Assembly: GCA_945952225.1 (NCBI GenBank)
Contig: CAMFHP010000013.1
Span: 35,576 to 99,575, forward strand
Source: an uncultured Myxococcaceae bacterium
Lineage (GTDB): Bacteria > Myxococcota_A > Polyangia > Polyangiales > Ga0077539
Direction of reading: 5' to 3'
DNA length: 64,000 nucleotides
In this document: in pieces, positions 57,193 to 64,000 of the stretch
Layout: every line of letters begins with the position of its first letter
How positions within the stretch are numbered: the first letter of the stretch is position 1
The notes under the pieces: generated by a model
Databases searched by the model: none
What the model was told of the DNA's origin: nothing
The model's input: the letters and a program-made list of their open reading frames with translations, nothing else
Position numbers and translations under genes: made by a program

Positions 57193-57555
57193 TCAAAACG
57201 CGTCGCGCACGATGGCGAGCCAGCTCACCACCGACACCGCGAGGTACACCGCGCCCACGAGCAATCCGCTCCCGAGCGCGTCGGTCTCGCGCACGCGGAT
57301 CGAGCGCGCGCGGGTCAGGTCGATGCGTCGCTCCGCGCGCCGTGTCTCGTCCCACCCCTCGACCACGGTGCCCTCGACGCGGTCGACGCGCAGCGTGGCC
57401 TCGTCGGTCGTCGACGCGAGGTGCACCGTGCGGGTGTGAAGGTCGACGTCGCCGCGCTGCACCGCCGCGAGAGGAACGCGCTCCCATCGCAGACACCCGG
57501 AGACGCAGAGCGTGACGAGCGCCAGCGCCACGAGCCGTCGGAGGCGCGCGCTCAC
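57193..57555 (-). CDS. Small lipoprotein, last gene of the five-gene operon
   Basis: 120 residues from a GTG at 57555, overlapping the preceding gene's stop (GTGA). The lipobox is LVTLCVSGC (Cys near 21). The middle is a beta-rich region (PLAAVQRGDVDLHTRTVHLASTTDEATLRVDRVEGTVV) and the end carries a hydrophobic segment (GSGLLVGAVYLAVSVVSWLAIV). No recognised family. The double membrane attachment (lipid at one end, helix at the other) is unusual for a lipoprotein. Confidence 0.6.
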   Translation of the reverse strand: MSARLRRLVALALVTLCVSGCLRWERVPLAAVQRGDVDLHTRTVHLASTTDEATLRVDRVEGTVVEGWDETRRAERRIDLTRARSIRVRETDALGSGLLVGAVYLAVSVVSWLAIVRDAF

Positions 57556-58328
57556 GGCGACCACCCCACGAAGAAGCTCCCGCCGCCGAGGCCCGCGTCG
57601 TTGGTGCCGAGCGCGTGCACGAGGAGCCGCAGCCCCACCTCCCACGCCTCGTTCGCGCCGAAGCGGTAGCCCGTGTCGAGCGAGGCGCCCACGTCGAAGA
57701 CCAGCGCGCTCACGTCGGCGCTCCCTGTGTTCGAGGGACGCGCGGCGCCCGAGGCGTCGATGCAGCGCACGCTCCACGCGCCGCCGCCCCACACGGGCTG
57801 CGCCGACACGCGCAGCGAGGCCCCGAGGTAGAAGGGCGAGAGCGCCTGAAAGACTCTTCCGCGGATGCCCACGTCGAGCGTCGCGAGGGCGCCGGTCACC
57901 GACACGAGGGAGAAGTCGCGCTGTCCGTCGCAGGGCGTCGCGGCCACCGCCGTGAAGTCGGCGTTTCGCATCGCGCGCACCGGCAACGGACCGGCGAACT
58001 CGGCACGCGCGTGCACCTCGACGAGCGCCGTGACCCCGTAGCGAAGGCCCGCGGCGACGAAGGGCGCGAGCGCGTCTTCGCGGCGGAGCGTGAGGTCGTC
58101 GGTCACGTGTTCGCGGTAGCGGAACGCGGACACACCCGCCTCGGTGAAGAAGCGCCAGGTGTGTCGCAGCGCGAAGCGGCGGGCGGTCTCTCGCGCGCGC
58201 CAGGCCTGCTCGATCGCGTCGAGTTCGGCGGCGTCGGGGGGCGGCGCCGTGGCGTCACCGAGGCCCTGCGCGCCCGCCGAAAGGGGCGCGAGCGCGAGGG
58301 CCAGCGCGACGCGAGACGCAGCGCGCAT
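57552..58328 (-). CDS. Exported protein with outer-membrane-barrel-like pattern
   Basis: 258 residues from an ATG at 58328 that overlaps the M48 gene's stop by one base (TGATG). A signal peptide (ALALALAPLSAGAQ) precedes a domain with many alternating strands (TWRFFTEAGVSAFRYREHVTD, AGLRYGVTALVEVHARAEF, YLGASLRVSAQPVWGGG, SFFVGWSP ending in a short aromatic terminal strand). This looks like a small beta-barrel of the outer membrane, but no family is certain. Neighbours in the operon suggest an envelope-quality role. Confidence 0.55.
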   Translation of the reverse strand: MRAASRVALALALAPLSAGAQGLGDATAPPPDAAELDAIEQAWRARETARRFALRHTWRFFTEAGVSAFRYREHVTDDLTLRREDALAPFVAAGLRYGVTALVEVHARAEFAGPLPVRAMRNADFTAVAATPCDGQRDFSLVSVTGALATLDVGIRGRVFQALSPFYLGASLRVSAQPVWGGGAWSVRCIDASGAARPSNTGSADVSALVFDVGASLDTGYRFGANEAWEVGLRLLVHALGTNDAGLGGGSFFVGWSP

Positions 58329-59605
58329 CACCGCGAGGGGAGCTGGATCGGCAGCGGGATCGGCAGGCCCAGGGGGTTGTTGTTGGTCTGACCGTTGTTG
58401 GTCTGACCGTTGTTGGTCTGGCCGTTGTTGTTGGCGCCGTTGTTGTTCGTTCCGCCGAGGCCCGGAATGGGAATGGGCAGCGGGATCGGGAGCTGCGTCG
58501 TGCCGCCGTTGTTCGTGCCGTTGTTGCTCCCGTTGCCCAGCGCGGGAATGGGAATGGGCAGCGGAATTCCCCCCTGGCCGACGGTGGTCGGGCGCTCGCC
58601 GCGGCGCCACTTCTCCGCCCACATCTGGATGATGGGACGACGGAGGATCGCGGGCGGGTGCGACCGCACGAAGAGCAGAATGGGAGACGTGCCGCGCTCG
58701 CCTTCGAGGCGCTGAAAGAAGTCCATCGAGAGCGTGGCGCCCTCTTCGGTCCAGTGGCCGCCCACGCGGCGCGCGCCGGCGTCGAGCACGTCGACCACGC
58801 CCCACGCGTCGGCCTCCATCTCCACGGGTTGATTGAAGAGCGGCGCGGCGTTCGAGGCCATGCGCACGATCTCTTCGGCCTGCGCCTCCTGACCCACGGC
58901 GTTGCCACCGTTCGCGCAGCCCGTGTGCCCCCGGTAGTGGTGCCCGAGCTCGTGGCCGAGAATGAACCCGATCTGCTCGTCGAAGAGAAACCGCTGCCGC
59001 GCGAGCTTGCGCGCGTCGAGCGCGAACTGCGGCGGCACGCTCCCCGGCGCGAGCGGCGCCACGGGACGGTTCGCCCGCACGGCCCGCGCGGTCTGGTCGA
59101 AGTACGCATCGAGGAGGCGCGTGTTCGCGAGCTCATCGACGGCCTTCGCCTCCGAGGTGGCCGACACGAGCGCGAGCATGCCGCCGGTGACCACCATCAT
59201 CGCGCCGCCTGCGCCGCGACACCCGGCCGCCGCGTTCACCTCCGCGAGGTCGGCGGTGTAGTGCAGGGGAATGTTCTCGACGCGCACGCGGTGTTCCGGC
59301 GAGAGCGCGCCGATGAGCTCCGAGAGCACCACGCGGGTCTCCATCTGGAGAAAGGCCTGCGTGAACGCGCCGCTGCCGTCGTAGGAGCCCTGCGGCGCGG
59401 GCGCGAGCGATTCGTTGGCGGGTTGCGTGCCGGGCTGCGCGGGCTGCCCGATGGGCGGCTGCGTGGGCACCGTGGTGGGCACCGTGTTGGGCTGCACCGT
59501 GGGGGCGCTCGTGTCGGTGCCTTCGAGGCGCGAGCGCACGCGGTCGACGAGGTCGCAGGAGCACAGCCCGAGGAGCAGGGGCGCGAGGCGGAGGGCGCGG
59601 TTCAC
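58328..59605 (-). CDS. M48-family metallopeptidase lipoprotein with repeat-rich tail
   Basis: 425 residues from a GTG at 59605, overlapping the serine hydrolase's stop. Lipobox near LGLCSC. The zinc motif HELGHH (His218-His222) and the EMEADAWG third ligand (about 262-268) match M48 peptidases such as BepA/Oma1. The C-terminal 100 residues are odd: repeats of LPIPLPIPIPGLG and QTNNG, forming Pro/Ile and Asn-rich low-complexity stretches, unlike the TPR tail of BepA. Related enzymes degrade or help assemble outer-membrane proteins. Location is periplasmic. Confidence 0.82.
   Translation of the reverse strand: MNRALRLAPLLLGLCSCDLVDRVRSRLEGTDTSAPTVQPNTVPTTVPTQPPIGQPAQPGTQPANESLAPAPQGSYDGSGAFTQAFLQMETRVVLSELIGALSPEHRVRVENIPLHYTADLAEVNAAAGCRGAGGAMMVVTGGMLALVSATSEAKAVDELANTRLLDAYFDQTARAVRANRPVAPLAPGSVPPQFALDARKLARQRFLFDEQIGFILGHELGHHYRGHTGCANGGNAVGQEAQAEEIVRMASNAAPLFNQPVEMEADAWGVVDVLDAGARRVGGHWTEEGATLSMDFFQRLEGERGTSPILLFVRSHPPAILRRPIIQMWAEKWRRGERPTTVGQGGIPLPIPIPALGNGSNNGTNNGGTTQLPIPLPIPIPGLGGTNNNGANNNGQTNNGQTNNGQTNNNPLGLPIPLPIQLPSR
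58383..58427. repeat. Three 15-bp tandem repeats in the M48 gene tail
   Basis: Units TTGGTCTGACCGTTG at 58383-58397 and 58398-58412, then one with a single change at 58413-58427. They encode the repeated Gln-Thr-Asn-Asn-Gly in the peptidase's C-terminal tail. The number of copies is likely to vary between strains. Confidence 0.8.
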
Positions 59606-60687
59606 GGGGCGCGACGATACTCCATCGCGAGCGCGTCGATCACCGCGTCGTGCACGGCCGGTCGCAGCGCGCGGATGCCGTGGTTCTCGCGGGTGGGATG
59701 CACGCGGTTGGTCACCAGCGCGACGGCCACGCCCGCGTCGGGATCGCACCACAGCGACGTGCCCGTGAAGCCCAGGTGCCCGAAGGTGCGCGGCCCCATG
59801 CGCGTGCCCGACGAGGGAGTTCCCTCGGAGCGCGCGTCCCAGCCCACCCGGTGCGCGCCGCCGGGGCGCGGGGCGATCATCCAGCGCATTCGTTCGGGGG
59901 CGAACCATCGGTCGTCGCCGTCGAGGCAACGGAGCGCCGCATCGCCCAGCGCGCACACCGCGTCGGCGGTGCCGAAGAGGCCCGCGTGGCCACAGATTCC
60001 CCCGAGCGCATGGGCGTTCTCGTCGTGAACGGTTCCGCGCACGACGCGTCCGCGCCAGGGGCAGTCTTCGGTGGGCGCGAGATCGTTCGGTACCGAACCA
60101 TCGCCCGGTGCGCGGTAGCCCACGGCGAGTCCGAGGGGCGCGATCACCTCGCGGTCGATGACCCGGTCGAGGGCCTCGGCGGCCAGTGCGGTGAGCGCCT
60201 CGCCCGCGAGGATGTACCCCAGGTCGCTGTAGCGCACGGTGCCCTCGGGGCCGCGTGCGGTGCGGGCCACGGCGTCGAGCACCGCCGCGCGCGCTTCGCG
60301 GGTGCCCGCGCGGTCGGCGCGCACCGACTGGTAGAACGGCGCCCAGTGGAGCAGGCCCGCGCGGTGCGTGAGCAGGTCGAGCACCGCGGCCTCACCCGCG
60401 GGCGTGTCACGGGTGAGCGGGAGCAGGTCGTGGAGCGGGCGCGCGAGGTCGAAGCGCGCGCGGTCGGCGACGCGCACGAAGGCCAGCGCGGTGAACACCT
60501 TGGTGAGCGACGCGAGGTCGTAGACCGTGCCGCGGTGAACGGGCGCGCCGTGCGTGTAGTCGAGCGAGCCCACGGCGAGGGCGTGCACCGCGCCCGAGGG
60601 ATCGCGCACGGAGAGCTGCGCGCCGGGGGTCACACCGCGGGCCACGGCGTCGGCGAGGAGCGCGCGCGCGGCGTCGAGGGAGGTCAC
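59602..60687 (-). CDS. Class-C beta-lactamase-type serine hydrolase
   Basis: 361 residues from a GTG at 60687 that overlaps the LOG gene's stop (GTGA). The active-site motifs are LASLTKVF (Ser60, Lys63), VRYSDLGY (Tyr153, Asp155 in the YxN position) and HLGFTG late in the chain (in the KTG/HxG position). It has no clear signal peptide, so it may be cytoplasmic or secreted otherwise. Such enzymes are D-Ala-D-Ala peptidases, esterases or beta-lactamase relatives; the HxG motif suggests an esterase/EstB-like or peptidase rather than a true beta-lactamase. Confidence 0.83.
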   Translation of the reverse strand: MTSLDAARALLADAVARGVTPGAQLSVRDPSGAVHALAVGSLDYTHGAPVHRGTVYDLASLTKVFTALAFVRVADRARFDLARPLHDLLPLTRDTPAGEAAVLDLLTHRAGLLHWAPFYQSVRADRAGTREARAAVLDAVARTARGPEGTVRYSDLGYILAGEALTALAAEALDRVIDREVIAPLGLAVGYRAPGDGSVPNDLAPTEDCPWRGRVVRGTVHDENAHALGGICGHAGLFGTADAVCALGDAALRCLDGDDRWFAPERMRWMIAPRPGGAHRVGWDARSEGTPSSGTRMGPRTFGHLGFTGTSLWCDPDAGVAVALVTNRVHPTRENHGIRALRPAVHDAVIDALAMEYRRAP

Positions 60688-61268
60688 GGGCGGAGCGCAG
60701 CGAGCCAGCGGTCGAGGGCGTCGAGGGAGTCGAGGCGGTGGAGCGCGTCGCGCACGTTGTCGGGCACGAAGCGGCGGTCGACGGCGCGCTCGACCCAGTC
60801 GTAGAGGGGCGACCAGAAGCCGTCGGTGTCGAGGAGCGCGATGGGCTTCGCGTGCTCGCCGATCTGCCGCAGCGTGACCGCTTCGAAGACCTCGTCGAGC
60901 GTGCCGAAGCCGCCGGGCAGCGCGAGGAACGCGTCGGACTCGGCGAACATCCGCTCCTTGCGCACGGCCATCGAGTCGACGATGTGGAGCTCCGTGAGGC
61001 CTCCGTGGGCGAGCTCGCGGTTGCGCAGCGACGACGGCATCACGCCCACCACCGCGCCGCCCGCGCCGAGCGCCGCGTCGGCGAGCGCACCCATGAGCCC
61101 CGTGTGCGCGCCGCCGTAGACCAGCCGCACGCCGCGCGCTGCGAGGGCCGCACCCACGGCACGCGCGAGATCGAGGTACGCGGGGCCCACGAGGGGAGAG
61201 CCGCCGCAGAACACACACACCGAGGGGATCGTTCGCTCCACGGCGCGCAGCATACCGACGCTTCGCAT
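60684..61268 (-). CDS. LOG-family (TIGR00730) nucleotide-monophosphate phosphoribohydrolase-like protein
   Basis: 194 residues from the ATG at 61268 (or 189 from the ATG at 61253). The family core is LPGGFGTLDEVFEAVT (the PGGxGTxxE motif), with VCVFCGGSPLVGPAY and GLVYGG-type segments (LVYGGAHTGLMGALADAAL). LOG proteins release cytokinin bases from nucleotides in plants and have related roles in bacteria. It leads a five-gene operon with overlaps of 1-4 bases at each junction. A 45-base gap separates it from divergent truD. Confidence 0.86.
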   Translation of the reverse strand: MRSVGMLRAVERTIPSVCVFCGGSPLVGPAYLDLARAVGAALAARGVRLVYGGAHTGLMGALADAALGAGGAVVGVMPSSLRNRELAHGGLTELHIVDSMAVRKERMFAESDAFLALPGGFGTLDEVFEAVTLRQIGEHAKPIALLDTDGFWSPLYDWVERAVDRRFVPDNVRDALHRLDSLDALDRWLAALRP

Positions 61269-61313
61269 TGCGGGGCGCGCGAAGTATGGTCCGCGCCCCC
61301 TGCGAGAGACCCC

Positions 61314-62369
61314 ATGAGCGCATCCACCGCCGAACTCCCGTACCTCACCGCGTCGCTGCCCGGCACCGGCGGCGTGCTGCGCGCCACGCACGACGACTTC
61401 TGCGTCGACGAGATCCCCGCGTACGAGCCCTCGGGCGAGGGCGACCACGTGTACGCGCGCATCGAGAAGCGCGACATGACCACGCCCTTCGCCGTGCAGA
61501 AGCTCGCGCGCGCGCTCGGCGTCGATCCGCGCGACGTGGGCTACGCGGGACTCAAAGACCGTCACGCGGTGACCACGCAGTGGGTGAGCCTCCCGAAGGT
61601 CGACCCCGCGGCGGTGGAGTCTCTCGCGATCGAGAACCTCCGCGTGCTCGCGGTCTCGCGGCACCGCAACAAGCTCCGCACGGGGCACCTGCGCGGCAAC
61701 CGTTTTTCGCTGCGCATCACGGGCCTCGACGACGTCGACGGCGCCCTCGCGCGGGCCGAGCGCATCGTCGACGTGCTGCGCTCCGCGGGCGTTCCGAACT
61801 ACTACGGCGAGCAGCGCTTCGGGCGCGCGGGCGACAACGCCGACCGCGGCTTCGCGTGGCTCAAGGGAGGCCCGTCGCCGAGGCAGCCCTTCGAGAAGAA
61901 GCTCTTCGTCAGCGCCGCCCAGTCGGAGCTCTTCAACCGCTACCTCTCGGCGCGCGTGCGCGACGGGCTCCTCGCCACGTACCTCGATGGAGAGCTCGCG
62001 ATGCGCTGGCCCGTGGGCGGTCCGTGGCACGTCGATCCCTCGGAGGCGCAGGGCCTCTACGACGCGCGCGGCGCCTCGGCCGCAGGTCCGATCTTCGGCA
62101 CGAAGATGCTGCGCGCAAAGGGCGACGCGCAGGCGCGCGAGGAGCGAGAACTCTCCGCCGAAGGACTCACGTACGAGAGCTTCGCGCGGGCTCGCGACCT
62201 CGGGGAGGGGAGCCGACGCCCGGTGCGGATGATCGTCGACGACCTGCGCGTTGCGCGCGACGGGGCCGCGCTGCGGCTCACCTTCACCCTGCCCGCCGGT
62301 GGCTACGCGACGACGCTCGCGCGCGAGGTGATGAAGGGTGCGGAGAACGTTGAAACCACTTTCGAGTGA
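61314..62369 (+). CDS. truD: tRNA pseudouridine synthase D
   Basis: 351 residues from the ATG at 61314 (GAGAG upstream). The TruD motif is AGLKDRHAVTTQWVS with Asp82 as the catalytic residue; FFRSLRIT-like segments (GNRFSLRITG) and NYYGEQRFGR agree with the family. The enzyme makes pseudouridine at tRNA position 13. The length matches the family. A hairpin follows the gene. It diverges from the LOG gene, so a 45-base gap has both promoters, or the two share sites. Confidence 0.92.
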   Translation: MSASTAELPYLTASLPGTGGVLRATHDDFCVDEIPAYEPSGEGDHVYARIEKRDMTTPFAVQKLARALGVDPRDVGYAGLKDRHAVTTQWVSLPKVDPAAVESLAIENLRVLAVSRHRNKLRTGHLRGNRFSLRITGLDDVDGALARAERIVDVLRSAGVPNYYGEQRFGRAGDNADRGFAWLKGGPSPRQPFEKKLFVSAAQSELFNRYLSARVRDGLLATYLDGELAMRWPVGGPWHVDPSEAQGLYDARGASAAGPIFGTKMLRAKGDAQAREERELSAEGLTYESFARARDLGEGSRRPVRMIVDDLRVARDGAALRLTFTLPAGGYATTLAREVMKGAENVETTFE

Positions 62370-62383
62370 TGGCATCCAACCGG

Positions 62384-62411
62384 CCGGGCGGCGTTCGTCG
62401 CGAGCGCCCGG
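62384..62411 (+). terminator. Terminator-like hairpin after truD
   Basis: A 7-bp stem (CCGGGCG and CGCCCGG) with a 14-base loop that can form a small inner GCG/CGC stem. It lies 15 bases after the truD stop and upstream of the exbB-like gene. No T-run follows. Confidence 0.4.
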
Positions 62412-62469
62412 ACGCCCTCCTCCACGCAGCGCCGCGGCCGCGGTGCATGACTGACAAAGCAGGTGACCA

Positions 62470-63255
62470 GTGCACGGTGGCTTCTCGTTGATTCAGCTCT
62501 TCACGCGCTTCGCCATGCTGGGCGCGGAATGGGTGATGTGGGTGCTCGTGGGGCTCTCCGTGGCCTCGGTGGCGGTGATGCTCGAGCGCGTGCGGTACTA
62601 CCGCTCCCTCGACGACGACCTCGACGCGCTCTCGTCGGCGGTGCGCGATCTGCTCCGCAAGGGCGACCTCTCGGGGGCCCGCGCGCGGCTTGAGAAGTCT
62701 CCGTCGCCCGCGGCCCGCATCGCGCTCGCGGGTCTCGACGAGCACGACGCCGGCGTGCACAGCGCCGAAGAGGCGATGGCCGGCGCCACGGCCCGCGTGC
62801 GCATCACGCTGGAGCGCTACCTGGCCTTCCTCGGCACCATCGGAAACAACGCGCCCTTCGTCGGTCTCTTCGGCACGGTCATCGGCATCATCCAGGCGTT
62901 CGACAAGCTGCGGGCCAGCGAGCAGGCGGTGCGCGAAGCGGCGCGTCGCGCGGCGGCTGCGGGCGGCGGTGCGGCGGCGCCGACCTTCGACACGGGCGCG
63001 GTCATGGGCACGCTCGCCGAGGCCCTCGTGGCGACGGCGATCGGGCTCTTCGTGGCCATCCCCGCGGTGGCGGCGTTCAACTTCTTTCAGCGCCGCGTGA
63101 AGGAGATCCTCGCTTCGAACGAGACCCTCACGCGCGTGGTGACGGCGAGCATGGCCGCGAAGAACGCGCCCACGCCGTACCGCGGCGACGTCGAGACGAA
63201 GACCGCCAAGGCCGACAAGGCCGAGAAGTCTGAGAAGACCTCGGAGAAGCACTGA
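62470..63255 (+). CDS. MotA/TolQ/ExbB proton-channel-family protein
   Basis: 261 residues from a GTG at 62470 (AGGTGA just upstream). Three membrane segments: about 15-40 (AMLGAEWVMWVLVGLSVASVAVML), about 118-140 (FLGTIGNNAPFVGLFGTVIGIIQAF) and about 180-205 (LAEALVATAIGLFVAIPAVAAFNFF), as in the ExbB/TolQ family. The Thr/Gly-rich second segment and Glu/Lys-rich tail are normal. With the ExbD-like gene 2 bases on and a TonB-like gene after that, it forms the proton-driven motor that powers TonB-dependent uptake. Confidence 0.9.
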   Translation: MHGGFSLIQLFTRFAMLGAEWVMWVLVGLSVASVAVMLERVRYYRSLDDDLDALSSAVRDLLRKGDLSGARARLEKSPSPAARIALAGLDEHDAGVHSAEEAMAGATARVRITLERYLAFLGTIGNNAPFVGLFGTVIGIIQAFDKLRASEQAVREAARRAAAAGGGAAAPTFDTGAVMGTLAEALVATAIGLFVAIPAVAAFNFFQRRVKEILASNETLTRVVTASMAAKNAPTPYRGDVETKTAKADKAEKSEKTSEKH

Positions 63256-63257
63256 CC

Positions 63258-63692
63258 ATGGGCGGCGGAGCATCGCAGGACGACGAAGGCGCGATCACGG
63301 GGATCAACGTCACGCCCTTCGTCGACATCGCGCTCGTGCTGCTGATCATCTTCATGGTGACGGCGAAGTACATCGTGACGCCGCAGGCCATTCCCGTAGA
63401 CCTGCCGCACGCGTCGACGGGCGGAGGGGTGACCGTGGCCGTGGCGATCAGCGTCGACCAGACCGGCGCCATCTTCGCCGACACGCGCCCCGTCACCGAG
63501 CAGGAGCTCGTCGGCGTGATGCGCCAGCGCAAGGCCGAGAATCCCGAGGTCCGCGCGATCATCGCCGCAGACCAGCGCGTGCCCCACGGGCGCGTGATCC
63601 GCGTGATCGACCTCGTGCGCCAGGCCGGGGTCACCAAGTTCGCGATCCAGACGCAGCCCGACGAGCAGGCGGCCGCCGCCGCGCCCCGCTGA
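63258..63692 (+). CDS. ExbD/TolR-family protein
   Basis: 144 residues. The single N-terminal membrane segment is preceded by INVTPFVDIALVLLIIFMVTA, with Asp23 as the proton-carrying residue. The periplasmic domain (VTVAVAISVDQTGAIFADTRPVTEQELVGVMRQRKAENPEVRAIIAADQRVPHGRV) matches ExbD/TolR. It partners the preceding ExbB-like gene. A GGAGAA site about 15 bases upstream fits the start. Confidence 0.91.
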   Translation: MGGGASQDDEGAITGINVTPFVDIALVLLIIFMVTAKYIVTPQAIPVDLPHASTGGGVTVAVAISVDQTGAIFADTRPVTEQELVGVMRQRKAENPEVRAIIAADQRVPHGRVIRVIDLVRQAGVTKFAIQTQPDEQAAAAAPR

Positions 63693-63713
63693 ACCCGACG
63701 TTCGAGCCACACG

Positions 63714-64000
63714 ATGAGCACCCCGGCCCCGCACGACGAACTGATGACCCCGCGCTCGATGTCGCCCCTCGCGATCGCGTCGATCGCCGGGCACATCACG
63801 ATGTACCTGGTGCTGTCGCTCATTCCGCAGCCGCACGCCGACGCGTCGCGCGTGAACCAGTCGTCGCAGGTCGAGTTCGAAGCGCCTCCGCCTCCTCCGC
63901 CGCCCCCTCCGCCTCCGCCTCCTCCGCCGCCCCCTCCGCCCGCCGCAGAGGTGCCTCCGCCGCCTGCGCCCACGGCCCGCGCGCCCACGCCCCGCGCCGC
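63714..64000 (+). CDS. TonB-family protein, N-terminal part (cut by window end)
   Basis: Reading from the ATG at 63714, the protein has a short N-terminus, a membrane helix (SPLAIASIAGHITMYLVLSLI) and a Pro-rich stretch of about 18 consecutive prolines, then AAEVPPPPAPTARAPTPRA. This is the typical TonB layout (membrane anchor, Pro-rich spanner). The C-terminal receptor-binding domain lies outside the window. It is the third gene of an ExbB-ExbD-TonB operon, 21 bases after the ExbD stop. The start has no strong Shine-Dalgarno site. Confidence 0.75.
   Translation, partial: MSTPAPHDELMTPRSMSPLAIASIAGHITMYLVLSLIPQPHADASRVNQSSQVEFEAPPPPPPPPPPPPPPPPPPPAAEVPPPPAPTARAPTPRA

Noticed and set aside
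1..64000. tRNA, rRNA or CRISPR features
   Set aside because: No cloverleaf-like GGTTCGA elements, rRNA cores or regular direct repeats with spacers were seen; a covariance search would be decisive.

Overview
The window is chromosomal DNA from a very GC-rich Gram-negative bacterium, judged by eye at about 70% GC or more. The closest match I can argue for is a Myxococcota (myxobacterial, Polyangiales/Sandaracinaceae-like) genome. The reasons are many secreted lipoproteins with Asp/Ala-rich linkers, MopE-type metal-binding repeats, RHH-FHA proteins, RCC1 lipoproteins, a TIGR04552-like protein, a possible MYXO-CTERM-like tail and several hypothetical exported proteins. The taxonomic call is inference. 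I see no rRNA, tRNA, CRISPR array, insertion sequence or phage. The DNA is almost fully coding (about 57 genes) and no gap without a gene exceeds 300 bases.

Layout: 1-1682 is an ECF-type sigma factor (5' end cut by the window) coupled to a zinc-finger/FecR anti-sigma protein. 1683-9410 holds a DUF2934 protein, a NUDIX hydrolase, an AlaX-type tRNA-editing enzyme, a glycogen-synthase-like protein reduced to its N-terminal domain with a coupled small partner, an SGNH lipoprotein, a Fam20-like secreted kinase candidate and a sodium:solute symporter. 9432-18605 holds small exported proteins, a MopE-type lipoprotein, a RelA/SpoT-like protein, an orphan ParA, a DUF885 peptidase, an FeS-type photolyase and a UbiA/DPPR-synthase-like prenyltransferase. 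18608-26079 is a two-gene operon of giant TPR plus transglutaminase-like proteins, the second without the expected catalytic Cys. 26154-28277 is a tandem pair of ribbon-helix-helix plus FHA proteins. 28342-36034 holds a HEAT-like lipoprotein, ftsK with a coupled envelope protein, small proteins and an isochorismatase. 36181-38797 is an XPB-like helicase plus Bax1-type nuclease operon.

38808-50541 carries exported lipoproteins, a receiver-only regulator with an altered key residue, a phosphotransferase, a DUF4349 lipoprotein pair, a nucleotide-pyrophosphatase/phosphodiesterase-like protein, two coupled RCC1-repeat lipoproteins, a macro-domain protein, a PilZ protein and a GT-C glycosyltransferase-like membrane protein. 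50627-57028 holds an M23 peptidase, a SleB-like hydrolase with a T6SS-adaptor-like neighbour, a PI-PLC-like protein coupled to a Cys-rich cytoplasmic protein, and a trypsin-like protease. 57193-61268 is a tightly overlapped five-gene operon (LOG protein, class-C-type serine hydrolase, M48 peptidase, putative outer-membrane barrel, lipoprotein). 61314-64000 is truD followed by an ExbB-ExbD-TonB operon cut by the right edge.

The common theme is the cell envelope and surface: about a dozen lipoproteins, five or six peptidases or hydrolases, a TonB energy-transduction system and phospho-signalling modules (Fam20-like kinase, FHA, receiver, PilZ). Many neighbours overlap by ATGA, GTGA or TGATG, so translational coupling is common. 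The most interesting candidates are the Fam20-like kinase, the glycogen-synthase N-domain pseudoenzyme, the RSH-like protein, the transglutaminase/pseudo-transglutaminase pair, the RHH-FHA pair and the SleB/Cys-rich cassette.
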